DNA of 64,000 nt, taken from the NCBI RefSeq assembly GCF_943737005.1, contig NZ_CALSFU010000009.1, positions 124,001 through 188,000 on the forward strand, read 5' to 3'. This DNA is from Achromobacter sp. Marseille-Q4962. GTDB lineage: Bacteria > Pseudomonadota > Gammaproteobacteria > Burkholderiales > Burkholderiaceae_B. Both the position numbers and the translations under genes were made by a program. This document shows, piece after piece, positions 58,055-64,000 of the stretch; within the stretch, counting starts at the first letter, position 1; the number at the start of each line of letters is the position of its first letter. A model generated the notes under the pieces. It ran no database searches. It saw only the letters and a list, made by a program, of their open reading frames with translations, and was not told the origin of the DNA.

Positions 58055-58072
58055 CCCCCCCCCCGGGGGGGG
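58055..58072. repeat. C10G8 mononucleotide tract upstream of lapA
   Basis: Ten C are followed at once by eight G. The tract is self-complementary and lies 33 bases before a TACAAT hexamer (58105-58110) that may be the lapA -10. It may form a stem or change length by slippage. It partly resembles the end of the GC element at 16656-16714. Confidence 0.6.
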
Positions 58073-58141
58073 CAAAAGCCGGGTGCGGCGGCCGGCTTGT
58101 CGCTTACAATTGACAGTCTTGAATTCATAGGAGCATGCGTC

Positions 58142-58456
58142 ATGCGCTACCTCGTCTGGGCCCTGCGATTGCTCGTCTTCATTGCCGTTCTGATGTTCGC
58201 CCTGAAAAACACCGATCCGGTGGCCGTCAGGTTCTACGCGGATTACGTGGTGCAGGACGTTCCCCTCATCGTGGTCATGCTGGCTGCCTTCGTCGTGGGC
58301 GCGCTCTTCGGCCTGCTGCTGACCGTGCCGGCCGCCATGCGACGCCGCCGCGAAGCCATGCGCCTGCGCCGCGAGCTGGACCGCGTCCAGGCCGCCGTCG
58401 CGGGCACCACGCCGTCGGTGCCGCCGGAGGCCGTGGCTCCCATGTCGCCGCTCTGA
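58142..58456 (+). CDS. lapA: LapA-domain membrane protein
   Basis: This is a 104-residue inner-membrane protein of the LapA/DUF1049 family, a partner of LapB in LPS assembly and control of LpxC turnover. It has two membrane helices (about 5-25 and 43-63), joined by the conserved LKNTDPVAVRFYADYVVQDVPL-like loop (here broken as ALKNTDPVAVRFYADY and VQDVPLIVVMLAAF). A basic helix RRRREAMRLRRELDRVQ follows. AGGAG lies 8 bases before the ATG at 58142. lapB follows after 54 bases. The tail of about 20 residues is Pro/Ala-rich. Confidence 0.9.
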   Translation: MRYLVWALRLLVFIAVLMFALKNTDPVAVRFYADYVVQDVPLIVVMLAAFVVGALFGLLLTVPAAMRRRREAMRLRRELDRVQAAVAGTTPSVPPEAVAPMSPL

Positions 58457-58510
58457 TCCGGATCAGGCGTCCCGATTTTTTCGTCTGAATAAGAAAACAG
58501 AGCTCCGATA

Positions 58511-59728
58511 GTGGATTTCGAACCCTGGCTGCTGATATTCGTGCCGGTATTGTTCGCGCTGGGCTGGCTGGCCGCGCGTTTCGATTTCCGGCAAATGCTG
58601 CGCGAGACGCGCAGCCTGCCCGACTCCTATTTCCGCGGGCTGAACTTCCTGCTCAACGAAGAGCCGGACCAGGCCATCGACGCCTTCGTCGAGGTGGCCA
58701 AGCTCGACCCGGAAACCACCGAACTGCACTTCGCCCTGGGCAGCCTGTTCCGGCGGCGCGGCGAAATGGAGCGCGCCATCCGCGTGCACCAGAGCCTGCT
58801 CAATCGCGCGGACCTTCCCGCGGCCGAGCGCGAGCATGCGCAGCACGAGCTGGCCCAGGATTTCCTCAAGGCGGGCATGCTGGACCGCGCCGAAGCGGGA
58901 TTCAAGCAGCTCAAGGACACGCGCTACGCGCTGCCCGCGCTGCGCTCGCTGATCCGCATCTACGAATCCGAGCACGATTGGCCGCGCGCCATCGAGGCCG
59001 TCAAGACCCTGCACGGGCTGGTGGACGAGCCCGTGCCGCAGATCGTGCACTACTACTGCGAGCAGGCGCAGTCTGCGCTGTCGGCCAAGCCCGCCGACAC
59101 CGATGCCGCGCATGCCGCGCTGGATGCCGCCGACCATGCCCTGCACGCGGCCGATGCGGCCGGCGGCAAGGGCGCCATGGTGCGCACCGCAATGCTGCGC
59201 GCGCGCCTGGCGCTGCTCGAGAACGACCCGAAGCGCGAGCGTCTCTACCTGGAGTCCATCCTTACCGACGCGCCCGAATTCGCCGGCCTGGTGGCCGAGC
59301 AGCTGCTGGCCAACTACCGGAACGCCGGCCAGCAGGAAGCCGGCCTCGACCTGCTGCAAAAGCAGTATGCCCGGCATGCGTCGCTCGACCTTTTCAACGT
59401 GGTGTTCCGCGAGCTGCGGGCGCAGCAGGGCGCCGCGCCGGCCTGGGCGTTCGCGCGCTCGGCGCTGCGCCACCACCCCTCGCTGCTGGGCCTGGACCGC
59501 CTGCTCGAGGCCGAACTGGCCACGGCCGATGGCGAGTCCGGCGTGGAGGGCCCCGTGCCCGGCGCCGACCTCACCCTGCTGCGCAGCCTGATCCACAAAC
59601 ATACGCAACGCCTGGACCGCTACGCCTGCCGCAGCTGCGGCTTCCAGGCCCGTCGCTTTTATTGGCAGTGCCCTGGCTGCAACGCATGGGAAACCTACGC
59701 GCCGCGCCGTCTGGAAGAAACCGAATGA
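58511..59728 (+). CDS. lapB: LPS assembly protein LapB (YciM)
   Basis: LapB links LPS synthesis to transport and steers FtsH to degrade LpxC. The 405-residue protein has one N-terminal membrane helix ([17 protein letters not shown]). A cytoplasmic row of TPR repeats follows (about 45-340, with [19 protein letters not shown] at the front). The C-terminal rubredoxin-like metal site has Cys373, Cys376, Cys387 and Cys390 (CRSCGF and CPGCNAWET). The start is GTG at 58511. Its TGA overlaps the rfaE1 ATG, so LPS control and heptose synthesis are coupled here. Confidence 0.94.
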   Translation: MDFEPWLLIFVPVLFALGWLAARFDFRQMLRETRSLPDSYFRGLNFLLNEEPDQAIDAFVEVAKLDPETTELHFALGSLFRRRGEMERAIRVHQSLLNRADLPAAEREHAQHELAQDFLKAGMLDRAEAGFKQLKDTRYALPALRSLIRIYESEHDWPRAIEAVKTLHGLVDEPVPQIVHYYCEQAQSALSAKPADTDAAHAALDAADHALHAADAAGGKGAMVRTAMLRARLALLENDPKRERLYLESILTDAPEFAGLVAEQLLANYRNAGQQEAGLDLLQKQYARHASLDLFNVVFRELRAQQGAAPAWAFARSALRHHPSLLGLDRLLEAELATADGESGVEGPVPGADLTLLRSLIHKHTQRLDRYACRSCGFQARRFYWQCPGCNAWETYAPRRLEETE

Positions 59729-60666
59729 ACGCATTTCCCGCAGAAGCCGTTTCGCACAGCCGCGTCCTGGTGGTGGGCGATCTCATGCTGGATCGGTATT
59801 GGTTCGGCGAAGTCGAGCGCATCTCGCCCGAGGCGCCGGTGCCCGTGGTGCGCGTGGCGCGCCGCGAAGACCGCCTGGGCGGGGCGGCCAACGTCGCCCG
59901 CAACGTGGCGGCGCTGGGCGGCCACGTGACGCTGGTGGGCGTGCTGGGCGAGGACGAGGCGGGCCACAGCGTGCGGCGCCTGGCCGCCGAAGCCGGCATC
60001 AACGCCGATCTCATCGTCGACGCCAGTCTGCACACCACGCTGAAGATGCGCGTCCTGGGGCGCCAGCAGCAGCTGCTGCGCGTGGATTTCGAACAGCACC
60101 CCGAGACGCGGGCGCTCGACGAGATCGACGCCGCGGTGGCGCGGCACCTGGCCAGCCACGATGTCATCGTGCTGTCGGACTATGCCAAGGGCGTGCTGGC
60201 CCGCGTGCAGCCCATGATCGCCCAGGCGCGCGCCGCGGGCATTCCCGTGCTGGTCGATCCGAAGGGCGACGATTATGTCCGCTACCACGGCGCCACCCTG
60301 GTCACGCCCAACCGCGCCGAGATGCAGCAGGCCGTGGGGCGCTGGAACAGCGAATCCGAGCTCACCGAGCGGGCGCAGCGGCTGCGCTCGGAGCTGGAGC
60401 TGGAAGCCCTGCTCGTCACCCGGTCCGAGCAGGGCATGACTTTGTTTACCGACGCAGGGCGCGCGCATACCGATGCGCAGGCCCACGAGGTGTTCGACGT
60501 GTCCGGCGCGGGCGACACCGTGCTGGCCACGCTGGCCGTCATGCGCGCCATCGGCCTGCCCTGGACCGAAGCCATGGACTGGGCCAACCGGGCCGGCGGC
60601 ATCGCCGTGGGCAAGCTGGGCACCTCCGTCGTCACCGCCGCCGAACTGGCAGGAGTATCCCCATGA
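59725..60666 (+). CDS. rfaE1: D-glycero-beta-D-manno-heptose-7-phosphate kinase (RfaE domain I)
   Basis: This enzyme phosphorylates heptose 7-phosphate at C1 on the way to LPS inner-core heptose. The 313-residue product is a PfkB/ribokinase-fold kinase with the signatures [46 protein letters not shown] and the C-terminal [16 protein letters not shown] with the catalytic Asp. It equals only the N-terminal half of E. coli HldE. The separate adenylyltransferase (rfaE2) is not in the window. ATGA overlaps join it to lapB and hldD. Confidence 0.94.
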   Translation: MNAFPAEAVSHSRVLVVGDLMLDRYWFGEVERISPEAPVPVVRVARREDRLGGAANVARNVAALGGHVTLVGVLGEDEAGHSVRRLAAEAGINADLIVDASLHTTLKMRVLGRQQQLLRVDFEQHPETRALDEIDAAVARHLASHDVIVLSDYAKGVLARVQPMIAQARAAGIPVLVDPKGDDYVRYHGATLVTPNRAEMQQAVGRWNSESELTERAQRLRSELELEALLVTRSEQGMTLFTDAGRAHTDAQAHEVFDVSGAGDTVLATLAVMRAIGLPWTEAMDWANRAGGIAVGKLGTSVVTAAELAGVSP

Positions 60667-61649
60667 TCATCGTTACAGGAGCCGCGGGCTTCATCGGCAG
60701 CAACCTGGTGCGGGGCCTGAACCGCCGCGGCATCGAGGACATCATCGCGGTCGACGATCTCACCGAGGGCGACAAGTTCCTCAACCTCGTCGATTGCCGC
60801 ATCGCCGACTACCTGCACAAAGACGAATTCCGCCAGCGCGTGGCCAGCGGCGAGCTGCCGGAGGTGCGCGCCGTGTTCCACCAGGGCGCGTGCTCCGACA
60901 CCACCGAGCGCAACGGCCGGTACATGATGGACAACAACTATCGCGTCACGCTGGAGCTCTTCGAGTTCTGCCAGGCGCGCCGCGTGCCGTTCATCTATGC
61001 CTCGTCGGCCGCCGTCTACGGCGGGTCTTCCACCTATGCGGAAGATCCGGCCAACGAGCGGCCGCTGAACGTCTACGGCTACTCCAAGCTGCTGTTCGAC
61101 CAGGTGCTGCGCCAGCGCATGGACACGCTCACGGCCCAGGTCGTGGGCCTGCGCTACTTCAACGTCTACGGCCCGCACGAACAGCACAAGGGCCGCATGG
61201 CCTCGGTGGCCTTCCACAACATGAACCAGTTCCTCGAACACGGCCACGTGCGCCTGTTCGCGGGCTGGGACGGCTACGCCGACGGCGGCCAGAGCCGCGA
61301 TTTCATTTCGGTCGAAGACGTGGTCGCGGTGAACCTGCATTTTCTCGACAACCCCGGCCGGTCGGGTATCTTCAACTGCGGCACGGGCCGCGCCCAGCCC
61401 TTCAACGACGTGGCGGCGGCGGTGGTCAATGCCCTGCGCGCCGAACGCGGCGAGGCCACGCTGACCCTGGCCCAGCTCGTGGAGCAGCAGCTCATCCGCT
61501 ATATCCCGTTTCCGGACGATCTCAAGGGCCGCTACCAGAGCTACACCCAGGCCGACGTGCGCAATCTGCGGGCCGCGGGTTTCACGGCGCCCATGCGCGA
61601 CGTGCAGACCGGCGTCTCGGAATACGTGCGCTACTGGCGCGCGCGCTGA
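60663..61649 (+). CDS. hldD: ADP-L-glycero-D-manno-heptose 6-epimerase
   Basis: HldD (RfaD) makes the ADP-L-heptose used for the LPS inner core. The 328-residue extended SDR has the NAD(P) motif [29 protein letters not shown] with [10 protein letters not shown] is a family hallmark. The catalytic region is [12 protein letters not shown] with the YxxxK in [10 protein letters not shown], then [18 protein letters not shown]. The start overlaps the rfaE1 stop. A strong terminator after the stop closes the large supra-operon. Confidence 0.95.
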   Translation: MIIVTGAAGFIGSNLVRGLNRRGIEDIIAVDDLTEGDKFLNLVDCRIADYLHKDEFRQRVASGELPEVRAVFHQGACSDTTERNGRYMMDNNYRVTLELFEFCQARRVPFIYASSAAVYGGSSTYAEDPANERPLNVYGYSKLLFDQVLRQRMDTLTAQVVGLRYFNVYGPHEQHKGRMASVAFHNMNQFLEHGHVRLFAGWDGYADGGQSRDFISVEDVVAVNLHFLDNPGRSGIFNCGTGRAQPFNDVAAAVVNALRAERGEATLTLAQLVEQQLIRYIPFPDDLKGRYQSYTQADVRNLRAAGFTAPMRDVQTGVSEYVRYWRAR

Positions 61650-61685
61650 ACGCGGCGGGCGCGGGTCCAGCCAGGCCGCCGACGA

Positions 61686-61713
61686 AGGCCACCGCAAGCG
61701 GTGGCCTTTTTTT
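61686..61713 (+). terminator. Rho-independent terminator of hldD operon
   Basis: A 10-bp stem (AGGCCACCGC with GCGGTGGCCT, 2-base loop) runs into seven T. It follows the hldD stop by 36 bases and likely ends the lapAB-rfaE1-hldD transcript. Confidence 0.9.
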
Positions 61714-61791
61714 CATTCGTGCCTGCCGGGGTGGGCAAATCCGTTCACCGCGGCCGCGGGGCGAGGCGCGGCGCGGGATGATGCGGACAGG

Positions 61792-61817
61792 GCGCGGCAA
61801 TGGCCGCCGCGCTTTTT
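61792..61817 (+). terminator. small hairpin with T-run just before comEA
   Basis: GCGCGGC pairs with GCCGCGC across a 7-base loop and is followed by five T, 18 bases before the comEA start. It might be a back-up terminator, or an attenuator if the comEA promoter lies upstream of it. Confidence 0.45.
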
Positions 61818-61834
61818 CCCCTCTGGAGATCCGT

Positions 61835-62392
61835 ATGTTCCGTCTGAAATCCCGCCTGCGCGGCCAACCCGCTGCCGTCCCTTCGACCCTTTTCTCGTTC
61901 CGCTCCGTCCGCCGGCCCCGCTCGGGCGCGGGGCGCTTGCCGGCGCCGCCTGCGGCGCGGGGCGCGGGCCTCAGGCGGGCGCTCATGCTGGCGCTGGCCG
62001 CCGCGGGCATCGGCCTGGCCGGCGCCGCGCACGCGCTGGACGCCAACCGCGCGTCGGCGCAGGAGCTGGAGCGCATCCGCGGCATCGGCCCGCGCACCGC
62101 CGAGATCATCGTCCAGGAACGCGAGCGGGGCGGCCCGTTCGAATCCATGGACGACCTGGCCGAGCGGGTGCGGGGCATGGGCGAAAAACGCATCCAGGCC
62201 CTGCGCGCGGCGGGGCTGGAGGTGGGCGGCGACGCATCCGGCGCGGCGCGGCCCGCCGGCCAGCGTGACGCCGCCTCCGGCAAGCCGTCGCGGGCGGGTC
62301 CGGCTTCCGGCTCGGCCTCAGGCTCGGTTTCCGGTCCGGCCGCGGGCAAGATGCCGGCGCGCGGCGCGCCTGCGCCGGCGGCGCGGCCCTGA
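61835..62392 (+). CDS. comEA: ComEA-like helix-hairpin-helix DNA-binding protein
   Basis: ComEA proteins bind DNA in the periplasm during natural transformation; in many Burkholderiales such genes occur without proven competence. The 185-residue product has a basic N-terminal stretch of about 50 residues, a hydrophobic segment MLALAAAGIGLAGAAHALD, then the HhH motif (DANRASAQELERIRGIGPRT and IIVQERERGGPF). A Ser/Gly/Ala/Pro-rich tail ends the chain. CTGGAG 8 bases before the ATG at 61835 supports that start. However, a second ATG at 61985 would give a clean signal peptide, and this shorter form (135 residues) is equally possible. Confidence 0.8.
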   Translation: MFRLKSRLRGQPAAVPSTLFSFRSVRRPRSGAGRLPAPPAARGAGLRRALMLALAAAGIGLAGAAHALDANRASAQELERIRGIGPRTAEIIVQERERGGPFESMDDLAERVRGMGEKRIQALRAAGLEVGGDASGAARPAGQRDAASGKPSRAGPASGSASGSVSGPAAGKMPARGAPAPAARP

Positions 62393-62468
62393 TTCCGCCG
62401 GCGGGAGTCCCTGGCGCGAACACGGATTTAGGCGTTGCGGCGCGCCAGGCAAGGTTATGATCGGCGGC

Positions 62469-63377
62469 ATGACTACGAACTATCCCACCATCGAACAAAC
62501 CGTCGGCAACACGCCCCTGGTGCGCCTGCAACGCATTCCGGGCGAGGCCGGCGCGCCGCGCGGCAACGTCATCCTGGCCAAGCTGGAAGGCAACAACCCC
62601 GCCGGGTCGGTCAAGGACCGCCCGGCGCTGTCCATGATCCGGCGCGCCGAGGAGCGCGGCGACATCAAGCCGGGCGACACGCTGATCGAGGCCACCAGCG
62701 GCAACACGGGCATCGCGCTGGCCATGGCCGCCGCCATGCGCGGCTACCGCATGATCCTCATCATGCCGGACAACCTCTCGCTGGAGCGCCGCGCCGCCAT
62801 GACCGCCTACGGCGCCGAGCTCATCCTCACCCCCGCCGACAAGGGCGGCATGGAGTATGCGCGCGACCTGGCCACCGAAATGCAGGCCGAGGGCAAGGGC
62901 GTGGTGCTCGACCAGTTCGCCAATCCCGACAATCCGCGCGCCCACGTCGAAACCACGGGGCCGGAAATCTGGAACCAGACCGAGGGCCGGATCACCCATT
63001 TCGTCAGCGCCATGGGCACCACCGGCACCATCATGGGCGTGTCCACCTACCTGAAGTCGCGCAACCCGGCGGTGCAGGTGGTGGGCGCCCAGCCCGCCGA
63101 GGGCTCGCAGATCCCCGGCATCCGCAAGTGGCCCGAAGCCTACCTGCCCAAGATCTTCGATGCCAGCCGCGTGGACGCCTACGAGTCCATCCAGCAGGCC
63201 GAGGCCGAAACCATGGCGCGCCGCCTGGCGGCCGAGGAAGGCATCTTCGGCGGCATTTCGTCGGCCGGCGCACTCGTGGCGGCCCTGCGCGTCGCCGAAC
63301 GCGTCAATAACGCCACCATCGTCTTCATCGTCTGCGACCGCGGCGACCGCTATCTGTCCACCGGCGTCTTCAACTGA
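62469..63377 (+). CDS. cysM: cysteine synthase B (O-acetylserine sulfhydrylase)
   Basis: CysM is a PLP enzyme that makes cysteine from O-acetylserine with sulfide or thiosulfate. The 302-residue product begins TNYPTIEQTVGNTPLVRLQR. The PLP Lys49 is in NNPAGSVKDRPAL, the substrate loop is EATSGNTGIALA and the phosphate-binding loop is AMGTTGTIMGV. The end shows IFGGISSAGALVA. The short loop GSQIPGIRKWPEAY and the Arg/Lys set suit CysM rather than CysK. An in-frame ATG at 62457 would add four residues. A good terminator follows. Confidence 0.94.
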   Translation: MTTNYPTIEQTVGNTPLVRLQRIPGEAGAPRGNVILAKLEGNNPAGSVKDRPALSMIRRAEERGDIKPGDTLIEATSGNTGIALAMAAAMRGYRMILIMPDNLSLERRAAMTAYGAELILTPADKGGMEYARDLATEMQAEGKGVVLDQFANPDNPRAHVETTGPEIWNQTEGRITHFVSAMGTTGTIMGVSTYLKSRNPAVQVVGAQPAEGSQIPGIRKWPEAYLPKIFDASRVDAYESIQQAEAETMARRLAAEEGIFGGISSAGALVAALRVAERVNNATIVFIVCDRGDRYLSTGVFN

Positions 63378-63418
63378 CGCCGGGGCCGGCGAACCCGGCC
63401 GCCGGAACCACCGCACGC

Positions 63419-63440
63419 AAGGCTCCCGGCGGGGAGCCTT
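63419..63440 (+). terminator. Rho-independent terminator of cysM
   Basis: A 9-bp stem (AAGGCTCCC with GGGAGCCTT, 4-base loop) is followed by TTCTTTT. It lies 42 bases after the cysM stop. Confidence 0.82.
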
Positions 63441-63517
63441 TTCTTTTGCATGCCTCCTTTTGCGCACCCGGGCTGCCCGATCGCGCCTCGGCCCGTTTGG
63501 CCAGGCCGGCCGGCGGA

Positions 63518-64000
63518 TCAGCGGCCGACGCGCATTTCGATCTCCTTGGCGAGATCGGCCACCGCCGTGGCGTAGAAATAGCTGCGGTTGTACTGCGTGA
63601 GGGCGAAGAAATTGGGCGTGCCGACGCGATACTGCGCCGTGCCGCGGGCTTCCTCCACCAGGTCCACCACGCCGAGCGGCTGCTCGCTCCAGCCGGCGGC
63701 GGAGGCGCCGGGCAGGAGCGTGGCGCCGGCGGCGTGCAGCGATTCCCAGGTCTGGCGCGGCACCAGCCCGCCGTCGGCCAGCGGCGCCGGGTCGGGCGGC
63801 AGCGCCACCGGCGCGAAGACCGGCAGGCCCCGCTGCCAGCCATGCTGGGCCAGGAAGCTGCCCACCGACATGATGGCGTCGTAGGTGTTGCCGGAAAGGT
63901 CTATGTGCCCGTTGTCGTCGCCGTCCACGGCGTAGCGCATGATGCTGCCGGGCATGAATTGCGGCATGCCGATGGCGCCCGCGTAGGAGCCCGCCGTGTC
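63518..64000 (-). CDS. mltB: membrane-bound lytic murein transglycosylase B (3' part)
   Basis: The window ends inside this gene; 160 C-terminal residues are present and the 5' end is missing. The frame shows SYAGAIGMPQFMPGSIMRYAVD, cut here after the MltB hallmark GAIGMPQFMPGS. It continues with HIDLSGNTYDAIMSVGSFL, AQHGWQRGLPV and the family end TPNFFALTQYNRSYFYATAVADLA. MltB cleaves the glycan strand between MurNAc and GlcNAc with 1,6-anhydro ring formation. The catalytic Glu lies before the visible part. The gene converges with cysM. Confidence 0.92.
   Translation of the reverse strand, partial: DTAGSYAGAIGMPQFMPGSIMRYAVDGDDNGHIDLSGNTYDAIMSVGSFLAQHGWQRGLPVFAPVALPPDPAPLADGGLVPRQTWESLHAAGATLLPGASAAGWSEQPLGVVDLVEEARGTAQYRVGTPNFFALTQYNRSYFYATAVADLAKEIEMRVGR

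Overview
The window is high-GC DNA (roughly two thirds G+C) from a betaproteobacterium of the family Alcaligenaceae, most likely Bordetella or a close relative such as Achromobacter. The reasons are: a tmRNA with the peptide tag ANDERFALAA; the ferrous-iron operon ftrA-ftrB-ftrC-ftrD; a Bug-type periplasmic binding protein; glutamine at position 83 of GyrA; and the order ompA / gyrA-serC-pheA-hisC-tyrA-aroA-cmk-rpsA-ihfB-lapA-lapB-rfaE1-hldD. It reads as chromosome. There is no CRISPR array, no intact insertion sequence and no phage. The only eroded patch is 40.7-42.0 kb, next to ssrA.

Layout. 0-9 kb is housekeeping: trpS, tex, a DinG/YoaA helicase, bamD, rluD and pgeF. 9-12.4 kb is a polyhydroxybutyrate locus (phaC-phaB-phaR, no phaA). 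12.5-15.7 kb is the ferrous iron uptake operon ftrABCD, followed by a PhzF-like enzyme. 16.8-18.0 kb holds four small envelope or stress genes (BON, DUF1328, CsbD and a 40-residue lipoprotein). 18-26.4 kb is a cyanophycin locus: two tandem synthetase paralogues on the minus strand, and on the plus strand an unusual ABC exporter with an N-terminal PH-like/zinc-ribbon extension plus a DUF1854 protein. 26.4-29.7 kb has a COG3146 acyltransferase-like gene, DUF455, MOSC and YidB genes.

29.9-36.1 kb is the lower homoprotocatechuate (3,4-dihydroxyphenylacetate) meta-cleavage operon: hpaG1, hpaG2, hpaE, a Bug binding protein, hpaF, hpaH and hpaI. The ring-cleavage dioxygenase gene hpaD is missing. 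The operon promoter is overlapped by a perfect 6-1-6 palindrome that resembles a Fur box. 36.2-40.8 kb has DUF1810, an AraC-type regulator, an AlaX editing protein, an APC permease and a DUF2242 lipoprotein. 40.8-41.8 kb carries the remains of a divergent LysR regulator and zinc alcohol dehydrogenase pair. ssrA (tmRNA) follows, then an MFS exporter, gph, ubiG and ompA.

From 46.5 kb to the end lies a long co-directional supra-operon that mixes DNA topology (gyrA), serine and aromatic amino acid synthesis (serC, pheA, hisC, tyrA, aroA), nucleotide metabolism (cmk), translation (rpsA), nucleoid structure (ihfB), LPS assembly control (lapAB) and heptose synthesis (rfaE1, hldD). comEA and cysM follow, and the window ends inside an mltB-type lytic transglycosylase. 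Many junctions overlap by 1-13 bases, which indicates translational coupling.

The most distinctive parts are the cyanophycin cluster with its dedicated-looking ABC/DUF1854 pair, the hpa operon that lacks hpaD and has a Fur-like operator, and a C10G8 tract just upstream of lapA. All assignments were made by reading motifs and gene order. No database search was run.
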